Shown here one piece after another: positions 42,707 to 51,646 of a stretch of DNA of 64,000 bases; the stretch's first letter is position 1; each line of letters starts with the position of its first letter. Origin of the DNA: Chitinimonas viridis (GTDB taxonomy: Bacteria; Pseudomonadota; Gammaproteobacteria; Burkholderiales; Chitinimonadaceae). Both the position numbers and the translations under genes were made by a program. The stretch covers positions 124,001 through 188,000 of the forward strand of contig NZ_JAUFPU010000008.1 of NCBI RefSeq assembly GCF_030409555.1, given 5' to 3'. A model generated the notes under the pieces. That model worked only from the letters and a program-made list of their open reading frames with translations. It ran no database searches and was not told the DNA's origin.

Positions 42707-43096
42707 CTAGCCCTTGCGCATCGCCTCGAACCGGGTTCGTAGCTCACCGTCCAGTTGCAGGGGGCGTGGGCTGCTGGCCGACAGGCAGGCGACGGTTACA
42801 TCTGCCATCGCCACTGTCTTGCCATCTCGGCTGATAAGCTGCTGCAGCACGCCGTGTCGCTCGCCCAGCTCGATCAGTTCCGTCTCTATGGCCAGTGTAT
42901 CGCCCAGCTTGGCAGGCCTGACATAGCGGATATCGATGCGGCTGACCACCACCATGATGCCCTGAGAGCCAAACCAGGCCAGGTCGGTCAGGCTTTGGCG
43001 GGCTTCATCCAGAAATTCCAGATAGCGGGCATTGTTGACGTGGCCGTAGGCATCGCAATGAAAGGTGCAGACGGTTTTATGCAGGGTATGGGACAT
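42707..43096 (-). CDS. Acyl-CoA thioesterase, 4-hydroxybenzoyl-CoA type
   Basis: A 129-residue hot-dog thioesterase. The motif DAYGHVNNARYLEFLDEARQ with Asp15 is the 4HBT signature and shows the YbgC/FadM-like group. It hydrolyses acyl-CoA; the chain length is not predictable. It lies 3 bp downstream of an alpha/beta hydrolase on the same strand, so the two are probably co-transcribed. Confidence 0.9.
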   Translation of the reverse strand: MSHTLHKTVCTFHCDAYGHVNNARYLEFLDEARQSLTDLAWFGSQGIMVVVSRIDIRYVRPAKLGDTLAIETELIELGERHGVLQQLISRDGKTVAMADVTVACLSASSPRPLQLDGELRTRFEAMRKG

Positions 43097-43099
43097 GGC

Positions 43100-44821
43100 T
43101 TAAAGTGGTGCGCACAGTTCGGTGGCTTCCTCCAGCCAACCCTGCGCCGACAGCCGGACAAGCTCGCTGCTACTGCTGCTGAAACGATAGTTGAGGTCGC
43201 CCCCACGAAGGTGGGCATTGTTGTAGCTGCGGCTGATCGCCAGCGTGCCGCTGGGGCAGCTACCGTCCGGTCCGGGCAGGGCCAGGTAGAGTGGGTGGCC
43301 CATATAGAGCCAGTCTGGCAGGGTCTTGCCCCATTCGCACAGCGCCTGGTCGGGTGAGTAGTAGAGGCTGTCGCCCCCGCCCAGTACCACCGGGCCGGCG
43401 TGGTAGAAGCGGCAGATGGCCTGGCTATTCAGCCCCTGCGGTGCTGCCTGCCAGGCCTTGAAGCGCTGGCCGCTGGCAACCCAGCCCTGACCGGCATAGG
43501 CGGCCATCAGGTCTATTTCGGTAGTATCGATGGCAGTCAGGTAGTTGCCGGTCCGGCTGTTGACGTATTCGGTAATCAGTATCTGGCCTGGCGCCACGCT
43601 GCGTGGCAAGGTGGCATCGAGTAGCAGGGTATCGGTCTTGCCATTGGCGATACTGGCCGTTTGTACCAGCTGACTCAGTGCCGAGGTGTCGCCTTTGAGA
43701 TAGGCATCGAAGAAGGGAATGGTCCAGCCGTAGATATCGTTGGCATACTCGGGCAGGTATTGATGGGGCACGTCCCGCAATTGCACGAAGTAACGGCTCC
43801 CGCGCATTTTCTCGACCGCCTTGAGCGACATGGACAGGGGCGCTACCAGATCGGCCGTGCCGGCAATGGCCATGACGGGACGGGTGATGCGGCTGGCGCT
43901 CTCTTGGCCACGGCCGAAGGCCGGCAGGAAGCTCTGGCCGGCGTAGGGGACAAAGGTGGCGATCGCCTTGATGCGGGCGTCCTGTGCAACCGGGCGGGAA
44001 TCCAGATTCAGATTGCGGGTCAGCTCGGCACCTAGGCTGAGCATCAGTGCCTCGCCGCCCAGGCTGCCGCCAAAGCCGCCTATCTGGTCGGGGTGAATAC
44101 GGTCGCGATAGCCAGGGCGGTTAAGCAGATCGGTAATGGCTGCGCTGATCGCGAGCGGCCGCAATGCCTGCAGCTCCACGTATTCGTCGAAGTTGAGGAT
44201 CAAGTCGCCCAGATCGGAGAGGTCTTCGATTTCCACCTGCTTGATACGGGTATCACCGTGGAACGGGTTGATGACCACATAGCCGTGGCTGGCAAAGCGG
44301 GTAATGCTGCCCAGGGCATGCTCATTGAGCGGACTGCCGCCCATGCCGTGGGAGTACATGATCAGGGGGTAGCGGTTGTTGTCGGGAAACAGCGGCAGCT
44401 CACCCGCGCCATCCATATGCGGTATGGCCCTGCCATCAGGCAGCAGGTAATCCGGCCGGGGATTGTTGGCGGTGGTGGGATAGCACACCAGCGAGACCAG
44501 GGGCAGGGCAGTATTGGCAAAGCGGGGATACAGGCTGTAGTCGCCAGGAACCGCCAGATTAAAGCTGATGGCCGCCTGTGGCTGGGCCAGCACCTCGGTG
44601 AGGTAGCGCATCTGGCCGTTGACAATGGCACCATCCCAGAGCTGATCGAGGCCGACGCCGGACTGGGCGATGGCGGCTGTATCCAGCGCAAGATTGCTGC
44701 AGGCAACAGGATAGGGGCCAGTCGCAGCAGGGGTGGGCATGACACGAGCGTGGTTGCCTGTGGCGCTGGCCAGGTTGGCAAACAGGCTTAGCATCAAGGC
44801 AATCATGGATTTGATCGGCAT
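43100..44821 (-). CDS. Secreted alpha/beta hydrolase with C-terminal DUF5648-like tail
   Basis: A 573-residue protein. The start at 44821 gives a signal peptide (SMIALMLSLFANLASA). The hydrolase core has the nucleophile elbow GFGGSLGGE and a loop resembling the platelet-activating-factor-acetylhydrolase/dienelactone group (YPLIMYSHGMGGSPL), with histidine in DVPHQYLPE. The last 120 residues resemble DUF5648-type repeats (ICRFYHAG, then SRSYNNA, LNYRF and LSAQGWLEE), which are found at C-termini of secreted proteins. It is probably exported to the periplasm or outside. The substrate is unknown. Confidence 0.75.
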   Translation of the reverse strand: MPIKSMIALMLSLFANLASATGNHARVMPTPAATGPYPVACSNLALDTAAIAQSGVGLDQLWDGAIVNGQMRYLTEVLAQPQAAISFNLAVPGDYSLYPRFANTALPLVSLVCYPTTANNPRPDYLLPDGRAIPHMDGAGELPLFPDNNRYPLIMYSHGMGGSPLNEHALGSITRFASHGYVVINPFHGDTRIKQVEIEDLSDLGDLILNFDEYVELQALRPLAISAAITDLLNRPGYRDRIHPDQIGGFGGSLGGEALMLSLGAELTRNLNLDSRPVAQDARIKAIATFVPYAGQSFLPAFGRGQESASRITRPVMAIAGTADLVAPLSMSLKAVEKMRGSRYFVQLRDVPHQYLPEYANDIYGWTIPFFDAYLKGDTSALSQLVQTASIANGKTDTLLLDATLPRSVAPGQILITEYVNSRTGNYLTAIDTTEIDLMAAYAGQGWVASGQRFKAWQAAPQGLNSQAICRFYHAGPVVLGGGDSLYYSPDQALCEWGKTLPDWLYMGHPLYLALPGPDGSCPSGTLAISRSYNNAHLRGGDLNYRFSSSSSELVRLSAQGWLEEATELCAPL

Positions 44822-44983
44822 GGGGTAGCAAGGCCAGGAAGTGGAACGGTACAGCGGTATTATCCACTGAGTAAGGCTAGGACAGTACTTTTGCCACCCG
44901 GTTCTGCAGATGCTGCCGCAGGCAGGGGAACCTGCTACTCTGCCGGGCATCCAAGTTGGGTTGTTTTGGCAGGATTGAAGAAG

Positions 44984-45508
44984 ATGATGAAGATCAGGAC
45001 GTTTTTGGCCTTGTTGCTACTGGCAATGGGCATGCTGGCCCACGCCGATGTCAGCCCCGGCGACGGCATGCCGGCATTTGCCTTGACCGACCAGACGGGC
45101 AAGCTGCGCAGCAGTGACGAATTCAAGGGCAAGTGGCTGGTGCTGTACTTTTACCCCAAGGCCGATACCCCCGGTTGCACCGAGGAGGCCTGCAGCTTCC
45201 GCGATGATATCGTGCTGTTGCGGGCGTTGGGCGCCGAGGTGGTGGGCGTGAGCACGGATGACGTGGCAGCGATCAGGGAGTTTGGTCGCAAGCATGAGCT
45301 GCCGTTTACCTTGCTGGCCGACCCAGACGGCAAGACGGCGCAGAAGTACGGTGCACTGGTGAACCTTGGGGTGATGAAGTTTGCCAAGCGGCATAGCTTT
45401 TTGATTGATCCGGATGGGCGCATCGTCAAGCGCTATAAGGATGTGGATACCAAGGACTACGCCAAGACCATACTGGTGGACTTGCGGGCGCTGAACAAAA
45501 AGAGCTGA
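44984..45508 (+). CDS. Periplasmic PrxQ/Bcp-type peroxiredoxin
   Basis: A 174-residue peroxiredoxin with an N-terminal signal peptide (MMKIRTFLALLLLAMGMLAH), so it is exported. The peroxidatic Cys65 and resolving Cys70 are in TPGCTEEAC. It reduces peroxides and organic hydroperoxides in the periplasm, with the DsbD/TlpA-like pair as a plausible reductant. The start at 44984 has AGGA and GAAGAAG upstream. An in-frame start at 44891 would lose the signal peptide at the N-terminus. Confidence 0.9.
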   Translation: MMKIRTFLALLLLAMGMLAHADVSPGDGMPAFALTDQTGKLRSSDEFKGKWLVLYFYPKADTPGCTEEACSFRDDIVLLRALGAEVVGVSTDDVAAIREFGRKHELPFTLLADPDGKTAQKYGALVNLGVMKFAKRHSFLIDPDGRIVKRYKDVDTKDYAKTILVDLRALNKKS

Positions 45509-45596
45509 ATCTGCAGTTGATGGGCTGTCCTGCCGCCTGGGCGGGACAAGCTGTGTTGTCTACCTCACCCAAATCGTATTGCGAAGGCCGTCCTGC

Positions 45597-46004
45597 ATGG
45601 AAATCAGTGTTCCTGCCCTGCTGTTCCCTGCCATATCCTTGCTGCTGCTGGCGTACACCAACCGCTTTCTCGGCATCTCCAGCGTCATACGCAAGCTCTA
45701 CGAGGATTACAAGACCGCGCCTGATCCCAAGATCGTGCGGCAGATTGCCAACCTGCGTAAGCGGGTAACCCTGATACGGCGCATGCAGGTAGTGGGGGTG
45801 GGTAGCCTTTTCCTTTGCGTGCTGTGCATGTTCCTGATTTTCTTCGGCCTGGCAACGGCCGCCCATACCGTGTTCGGTATCAGCCTGATCTGCCTGCTGA
45901 TTTCGCTGGGGCTGTCCATTACCGAGATAGGCATGTCCAGCGAGGCCTTGAATATCCTGCTGGCGGATATGGAAGAAGACCTGGCTCGCCACGATGGTGA
46001 GTAG
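45597..46004 (+). CDS. DUF2721-family membrane protein
   Basis: A 135-residue protein with three hydrophobic segments: ALLFPAISLLLLAYTNRFLG, VVGVGSLFLCVLCMFLIFFG and ISLICLLISLGLSITEI. The charged cytoplasmic loop RKLYEDYKTAPDPKIVRQI matches DUF2721. The function is unknown. The start at 45597 gives MEISVPALLF. It follows the periplasmic peroxiredoxin at 88 bp and ends before a strong bidirectional hairpin. Confidence 0.75.
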   Translation: MEISVPALLFPAISLLLLAYTNRFLGISSVIRKLYEDYKTAPDPKIVRQIANLRKRVTLIRRMQVVGVGSLFLCVLCMFLIFFGLATAAHTVFGISLICLLISLGLSITEIGMSSEALNILLADMEEDLARHDGE

Positions 46005-46068
46005 GTGCCATTTGCTGGTGAGCGCTGCAGCATGAGATCGTTGGGTTTACGCTGTCAAAGATGAATGA

Positions 46069-46097
46069 GAACAGCCCCCGTGAAACGGGGGCTGTTC
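46069..46097. terminator. Bidirectional hairpin
   Basis: GAACAGCCCCCGT at 46069-46081 pairs with ACGGGGGCTGTTC at 46085-46097 with a GAA loop. It lies between convergent genes. No T-run follows, so it may work as an RNA-stability end as well. Confidence 0.75.
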
Positions 46098-46143
46098 TAC
46101 ATTGACACCGGTAGAGCTGACTCGATATTTAGCGTAACGGCGC

Positions 46144-47013
46144 TTAACAGCCTTGGCGGAACGCGCCCAGCTCCAGCCGCTTGATGACGGCCGTCAGGCC
46201 CAGCGATTGGGCCGTGGGGCAGACCTTTTCGGGGGTTTGGCCTTCTTCGACATACTCCAGTGCAAACACCGGTCGATTGCTCTGCAGGTAGGCATTCATA
46301 TCGCGGCACCAGCCCTGCTTGACGCATTGTTCGACAATGGCGAAATCGTAATAGCCTTGCAACTGGGGGGTAAGCGCCTGCACATTCTTCTGGCCCACGG
46401 CCAGGCCACGGGCATGGGCTTCGCGGGCAATCCAGCGGTTATAGGCCAACTGGTCGGTCTGGGTGATGGGGAAGCCAGTGTCCTGCAGGTAGTTGTCCAG
46501 GTTGTCGGGGTCTATGCCGTCAAAGCCCTTGCTTTTGCAGAGATCCATGCGGGCGCGCATGATGGGGGCCAGGGTGGCGTACTGGCGTATGTCCAGCCAC
46601 TTTTCGCCGGCCCAGCCCGCATAGTTCTTACCCAGCACGGCGGCCGGGAAGGCATCCTTGTCGCTGCGCCAGTTTTCCCAGGCACCCACGTTGATGTAAC
46701 ACAGCAAGCGTCGGCCTTTGGCCTTCAAGTTTGCGATGGTGGCGGCGTCCGTATCGTATAAGTCCAGATCGTAGACCTCGGCATTGACGTTGGTATCGAT
46801 CGTGCCATCGAACTGAATCTGGAAGCTGACGCCCCGGGCGGGCTTCCACCAGTTGGCTGCAGCTGGCGGGGCGGGGTAGACCGGTACCGGGTCGACTGGC
46901 TCGGGATTGGTGCCGCCGCCGCCGCTGTCGCCACCGCCACCACAGGCAGCAAGCATGAGGGTCAGTGTCAGGGGCAGGGTAACTTGGCTTAGGCTGGGCA
47001 TGGGGTGGCTCAA
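46144..47013 (-). CDS. GH114-like lipoprotein (endo-alpha-1,4-galactosaminidase type)
   Basis: A 289-residue lipoprotein with lipobox LAAC at about residues 21-24 followed by a Gly/Pro spacer. The catalytic domain is a TIM barrel: CYINVGAWENWR, KNYAGWAGEKWLDIRQY, KGFDGIDPDNLDNY and LAVGQKN fit the GH114 family, which cleaves alpha-1,4-polygalactosamine and related exopolysaccharide. Asp/Glu residues in GFDGIDPDN are the likely catalytic acids. It probably acts on biofilm-type polysaccharide. Expression is independent of its convergent neighbour. Confidence 0.82.
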   Translation of the reverse strand: MSHPMPSLSQVTLPLTLTLMLAACGGGGDSGGGGTNPEPVDPVPVYPAPPAAANWWKPARGVSFQIQFDGTIDTNVNAEVYDLDLYDTDAATIANLKAKGRRLLCYINVGAWENWRSDKDAFPAAVLGKNYAGWAGEKWLDIRQYATLAPIMRARMDLCKSKGFDGIDPDNLDNYLQDTGFPITQTDQLAYNRWIAREAHARGLAVGQKNVQALTPQLQGYYDFAIVEQCVKQGWCRDMNAYLQSNRPVFALEYVEEGQTPEKVCPTAQSLGLTAVIKRLELGAFRQGC

Positions 47014-47111
47014 TGAATATTATCGCGGCATGATGGCTTGCCTGACCTGTACAGGCAAGTGCGCAGGATTCTACCTATGATCAAGCATTGCCTGCCTGGA
47101 GAAACAACACC

Positions 47112-48314
47112 ATGAAGCATGCCTTGCTCCCCATTTCGATGCTACTAGGACTAGCAGCAATGCCAGCATGGGCGGCCAGCCCGGCACCACAGGCGCAAGC
47201 CTGGATGGATCTGGCTACCTATAGCGGCGGTATGCCCGGCATGCCGGGCGGTGGTGGCATGCTGGGCTCACTGTTTGGCGGTGGCAAGGGCGGTAACGTG
47301 TTTGGCAATACCCAGACGGGGCCGGCAGGGCGTTGGATGGATGTGACCCTCTACAGCCGTAGCAAGCCCGACATGCGCGAGGCCACGCAGCAGGTGCCGG
47401 ACGGCAGCCGGCTGGCGCCTGTGCTCAAGCTGCTCAGCCCGGTGGAAGGCAAGCCGGTGCCTTTGGACACGCCGGACGAAGTGACCGAACAACCTGAGTA
47501 TCACAAGCCCAAGGGCAAGATTTTGCTGTATTGGGGGTGTGGCACCGAGGTACGCAAGGGCCAGCCCAGGGTACTGGATATGGCCAAAGCGAACCCGGCC
47601 GAGCTGGCAAAGTTCTTCCAGAGCCGGCGAGCGACCACGCGTGGTGCCCATAGCACGCCGGGCAGGCCGATCTGGCCCAGCAAGCCGGACAACCGGCTGA
47701 TACCCGAGGGTGCATCGCTGGTGGGGGAGCATGGTTTCAGTGGCGATGGCGTGCCGGAAGGATTCCGCTTTACGCTGGGTGCTGCTCACGATTTGATGCC
47801 GGCCATCGTCTTAAAGCAGCAAGACCAAGGCAACGCCTGGGACTTGAGTTGGCAGCCCATGGCGCAGGCGCAGGCGTGGTTTCTGGCCAGCATGAGCATG
47901 CGGGGCGAGGATGAGATGGTGGTCTGGACCTCAAGCGAGCAGGCGGACATGGGATTCGGTCTGCTGGACTACCAGCCCAATGCGGCTGTGCAGCGCTGGT
48001 TGAAGGACAAGGTGTTGCTAAAACCGGCCACCACTGCATGCAGTGTGCCCAAGGAGGCCATGGGTGAGGCTGGTATGCTGCGGATGATTGCCTTCGGCGA
48101 GGAATTGAACCTCGTCCACCCACCTCGGCCCAAGGATGTGAAAGCACCGTGGCAGCCGATCTGGGCGGTGAAAGTGCGGCTGAAATCGGTTGCGACCAGC
48201 ATGCCGGGCATGGATATGGGCAAGATGATGAAGGATGCCGCCAAGCAGGAGGCGGAGGACACCAAGCAGGCGCCCGGTGCAATTGACTTGCTCAAGGGCA
48301 TCTTCGGCAAGTAA
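47112..48314 (+). CDS. Secreted hypothetical protein
   Basis: A 400-residue protein with a signal peptide (MLLGLAAMPAWA, cleavage near residue 22). It has a glycine-rich stretch near the N-terminus (PGMPGGGGMLGSLFGGGKGG) and then mixed beta/alpha sequence without a family I recognise. The ribosome binding site GGAG precedes ATG 47112. The neighbouring Ser/Thr kinase gene follows at 152 bp in the same direction, so a functional link is possible but unproven. Confidence 0.65.
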   Translation: MKHALLPISMLLGLAAMPAWAASPAPQAQAWMDLATYSGGMPGMPGGGGMLGSLFGGGKGGNVFGNTQTGPAGRWMDVTLYSRSKPDMREATQQVPDGSRLAPVLKLLSPVEGKPVPLDTPDEVTEQPEYHKPKGKILLYWGCGTEVRKGQPRVLDMAKANPAELAKFFQSRRATTRGAHSTPGRPIWPSKPDNRLIPEGASLVGEHGFSGDGVPEGFRFTLGAAHDLMPAIVLKQQDQGNAWDLSWQPMAQAQAWFLASMSMRGEDEMVVWTSSEQADMGFGLLDYQPNAAVQRWLKDKVLLKPATTACSVPKEAMGEAGMLRMIAFGEELNLVHPPRPKDVKAPWQPIWAVKVRLKSVATSMPGMDMGKMMKDAAKQEAEDTKQAPGAIDLLKGIFGK

Positions 48315-48465
48315 GCTGCGAGTCCTTGACTGTTAGGACGTTGCCATAATGAGGGTGAAATACGTCAGGGGTATAAGCGGCAGTAAAATTTCTTGCTTGG
48401 CAAGAGTTTCTAACTGGTCGTATTCCGCAACATGGAAGTCGTGATAGCCGAGCTAAAATACACAG

Positions 48466-49923
48466 ATGGATAAACTCGGGCACTACCGTATCGACGCCAC
48501 CCTTGGGCAGGGGGCCATGGGCGTTGTTTATCGCGCTGTTGACGAGCGGCTCGATCGCACCGTCGCGCTCAAAGTCTTGCGCCTCAACCTGAGTGCGGAA
48601 GAGCGGGCAGAGTATGCGCCGCGTCTGCAGCAGGAGGCCAAATCTGCCGCCAGGCTCAACCACCCCAATATCATCACGGTCTACGACTGCGGTGATGTGG
48701 ATGGACAGACCTATCTGGCCATTGAGTATGTGGAGGGCAAGACCCTGCAGCAGTTGCTGGAGAACGGGGTCAAGATCTCCAATGGCCGGGTGCTCAAGCT
48801 GGCTGGCCAACTGTTCGGCGCGCTGGCCTATGCCCACGAGCATGAGGTGGTGCACCGCGATATCAAGCCGGCCAACCTGATGCTGACAGCCGACGGCCGG
48901 CTCAAGATTACCGATTTTGGCATTGCCCAACTGCCTGCCAGTGATTTGACCCGTGCCGGCACCCTGGTGGGATCGCCCCGCTATATGGCGCCCGAGCAGA
49001 TCGAAGGCAAGAAACTGGATGGTCGCGCTGACATCTTTGCCGCCGGCATCGTGTTGTATGAAGTGCTGACGGGTGTGCGACCCTTTGATGGCGAGCATGT
49101 AGCGACCATTGCCTATCGCATACTGCATGAGCAGCCGACGGATATCCGCAGCCTGAACCCGGAAGTTTCGCCCTGGCTGGCCGAGCTGGTGATGCGCTGC
49201 CTGGAGAAAGACCCGGCCAAGCGCTTCCAGACGGCACGCGAGGCCCGTAGTGCCTTGCGCGAGCAGGCCAATCAAGCCAAGACGGGTGCGCACCCCGAGT
49301 TGGCGGATACCAATCCGAGCGCTGCCGCTCCCGAGTTGCCCGCAGCACCCGAGGTGGCGGCGACACCGTTGCGCCGCTATGCACCCTGGGCGGCCGTGGC
49401 CACCATCGTGCTGGTGGGCGGCATCAGTGCGGCAGTATTGCTGGGCCGTGGGGCAGGTAAGGACGCGGCTGCCGCAGATGCCGCCGCGGCCAAGGCCATG
49501 GTGCAGACCGAGGTACTGGAGCCGCCTGGCGCTCCCGGCTCATTACCTGCCAAGGCAGCCATGCCGGTGATAGATCGGACGGCAGAGCAGGGCGACAACG
49601 TGGCGGCTACCACGCCGGCACCCACAGCGGCACCGGCGACGACGGTGCCTGGCAAGCCCATCGAGGTCATTACGCTGAGCGATGACGGCAAGGTCAAGAC
49701 CACGGCGACCAAGCCCAAGCCCAAACCCAAGCCGGGCGATGCCACGGTGACGGAGCCTGCCAAAGTGACGGCTGTGCCTAGGCGCGAGCCCCTGCCGGAC
49801 CGTGGCGACAATCGCGGCACCGAGGAGAAGCCCCGTACCGATAACCGCAGTGCGGCGGACAAGGCCGCTTGCAAGGATGGTGCAAACTGCGCTAAGCCTG
49901 CACCAGCTAAGCGTGATCGCTGA
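48466..49923 (+). CDS. Membrane-anchored Ser/Thr protein kinase (Hanks type)
   Basis: A 485-residue kinase. The glycine loop is at 13-20 (LGQGAMGV), Lys36 is in VALKV, HRDIKPANL at 130-138 and DFG at 150-152; the activation segment ends YMAPEQ. One membrane segment is at about 305-325. The tail of about 160 residues is rich in Ala, Pro, Lys and Thr, with repeats such as KPKPKPKPG, and would lie in the periplasm if the usual topology holds. No PASTA or other known sensor domain is visible. The substrate is unknown. Confidence 0.9.
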   Translation: MDKLGHYRIDATLGQGAMGVVYRAVDERLDRTVALKVLRLNLSAEERAEYAPRLQQEAKSAARLNHPNIITVYDCGDVDGQTYLAIEYVEGKTLQQLLENGVKISNGRVLKLAGQLFGALAYAHEHEVVHRDIKPANLMLTADGRLKITDFGIAQLPASDLTRAGTLVGSPRYMAPEQIEGKKLDGRADIFAAGIVLYEVLTGVRPFDGEHVATIAYRILHEQPTDIRSLNPEVSPWLAELVMRCLEKDPAKRFQTAREARSALREQANQAKTGAHPELADTNPSAAAPELPAAPEVAATPLRRYAPWAAVATIVLVGGISAAVLLGRGAGKDAAAADAAAAKAMVQTEVLEPPGAPGSLPAKAAMPVIDRTAEQGDNVAATTPAPTAAPATTVPGKPIEVITLSDDGKVKTTATKPKPKPKPGDATVTEPAKVTAVPRREPLPDRGDNRGTEEKPRTDNRSAADKAACKDGANCAKPAPAKRDR

Positions 49924-49996
49924 GCGGCGGGTGTTCCCGCGACATGCCGGAACCGCTACGCGGGGTTAATAGCGGCGCCTATCGCCACACCCTACA

Positions 49997-50029
49997 AGCA
50001 AAACGCCCCGGCATCGGGGCGTTTTGCTT
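49997..50029. terminator. Bidirectional terminator between kinase and fumarase
   Basis: AGCAAAACGCCCCG at 49997-50010 pairs with CGGGGCGTTTTGCT at 50015-50028. It lies between convergent genes and carries a T-run on the plus side. Confidence 0.85.
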
Positions 50030-50055
50030 TGGGGCTGCCAGCTTGGCAGCGCGCC

Positions 50056-51576
50056 TTATTGCACGGCCAGCGGAATCTTGCCTATGCGGGCTTGCCATTC
50101 AGCGGGGCCGGTCTTATGCACCGAGCTGCCCGCGGAATCTACGGCCACGGTCACGGGCATGTCCACCACGTCGAATTCATAGATGGCCTCCATGCCTAGG
50201 TCGGCAAAGCCCACCACCTTGGCGCCCTTGATGGCCTTGGATACCAGGTAGGCTGCACCGCCGACAGCCATCAGGTAGACCGACTGGTGCTTCTTGATGG
50301 CATCGAGGCCGGCAGGGCCACGTTCGGCCTTGCCTACCATGCCCAGCAGGCCGGTGGCGGCCAGCACCTGCTCGGTAAACTTGTCCATGCGGGTGGCGGT
50401 GGTGGGACCGGCTGGGCCGACGACTTCGTCACGTACCGGATCAACCGGGCCGACGTAGTAGATAAAGCGGTTCTTGAAATCCACCGGCAGGGCTTCGCCC
50501 TTGTTGAGCATGTCTACCATGCGCTTGTGGGCGGCATCGCGGCCGGTCAGCAGCTTGCCGTTGAGCAGCAGGGTCTGGCCGGGCTTCCAGCTGGCGACCT
50601 CTTCGCGGGTGACGGTATCGAGGTTGACGCGGGTCGCCTCGGCTGAGGGCGTCCAGGTCACTTGCGGCCAGTCTTCCAGCTTGGGGGCTTCCAGCTGGGC
50701 AGGGCCTGAGCCATCCAGCTCGAAGTGCACATGGCGGGTGGCGGCGCAGTTGGGGATCATGGCCACGGGGAGCGAGGCCGCGTGGGTGGGGTAGTCCAGT
50801 ATCTTGATATCCAGCACGGTGGCCAGGCCGCCCAGACCCTGTGCACCTATGCCCAGGGCGTTGACCTTCTCGAACAGCTCCAGGCGCAACTCTTCCACAC
50901 GGTTTTGCGGGCCACGGGCAATCAGGTCCTGGATGTCGATAGGCTCCATCAGCGATTTTTTGGCCAGCAGCATGGCTTTTTCGGCCGTGCCACCTATGCC
51001 TATGCCCAGCATGCCCGGCGGGCACCAGCCGGCGCCCATCAGGGGGACGGTCTTGAGTACCCACTCGACGATGCTGTCGGAGGGGTTGAGCATGACGAAC
51101 TTGGATTTGTTCTCGGAACCACCGCCCTTGGCGGCAATGTGCACTTCAACGGTGTTGCCAGGCACGATTTCGAAATGCGTGATGGCAGGGGTATTGTCGC
51201 GGGTGTTCCGGCGGGCGCCAGCTGGGTCGGCCAGCACCGAGGCGCGCAGCTTGTTGTCCGGGTGCAGATAGGCCTGGCGGGTACCCTCGTTGACCATATC
51301 CTCCACACCCATGGTGGCGTCGGCCCAGCGTACATCCATACCGATCTTGACGAAGGCGCAGACGATGCCGGTGTCCTGGCAGATGGGGCGGTGGCCTTCG
51401 GCACACATGCGGCTATTGGTCAGTATCTGCGCAATGGCGTCCTTGGCGGCTGGCGACTGCTCCAGTTCGTAGGCGCGTCCCAGGCTCTGGATATAGTCCT
51501 TGGGATGGTAATAGGAGATGTACTGCAGGGCATCGGCAATGCTGTCGATGAAGTCCTGCTGACGGATGATGGTCAT
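50056..51576 (-). CDS. fumA: Class I fumarate hydratase ([4Fe-4S], oxygen-sensitive)
   Basis: A 506-residue enzyme that converts fumarate to malate. The N-terminal SRMCAEGHRPICQDTG holds cysteine ligands of the 4Fe-4S cluster, and GIGGTAEKAM is the substrate loop. Length fits the fused class I form. The start at 51576 is chosen after an in-frame upstream ATG at 51750 was rejected because the start would be far outside the conserved N-terminus. It acts in the TCA cycle. A terminator at 49997-50029 follows. Confidence 0.93.
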   Translation of the reverse strand: MTIIRQQDFIDSIADALQYISYYHPKDYIQSLGRAYELEQSPAAKDAIAQILTNSRMCAEGHRPICQDTGIVCAFVKIGMDVRWADATMGVEDMVNEGTRQAYLHPDNKLRASVLADPAGARRNTRDNTPAITHFEIVPGNTVEVHIAAKGGGSENKSKFVMLNPSDSIVEWVLKTVPLMGAGWCPPGMLGIGIGGTAEKAMLLAKKSLMEPIDIQDLIARGPQNRVEELRLELFEKVNALGIGAQGLGGLATVLDIKILDYPTHAASLPVAMIPNCAATRHVHFELDGSGPAQLEAPKLEDWPQVTWTPSAEATRVNLDTVTREEVASWKPGQTLLLNGKLLTGRDAAHKRMVDMLNKGEALPVDFKNRFIYYVGPVDPVRDEVVGPAGPTTATRMDKFTEQVLAATGLLGMVGKAERGPAGLDAIKKHQSVYLMAVGGAAYLVSKAIKGAKVVGFADLGMEAIYEFDVVDMPVTVAVDSAGSSVHKTGPAEWQARIGKIPLAVQ

Positions 51577-51646
51577 GGCGGGGCTCCGTGAGGGGCGATC
51601 GGGGGAATGGGCAATTATACCGGATGCAGGCGCCAGGGCCGAACGC

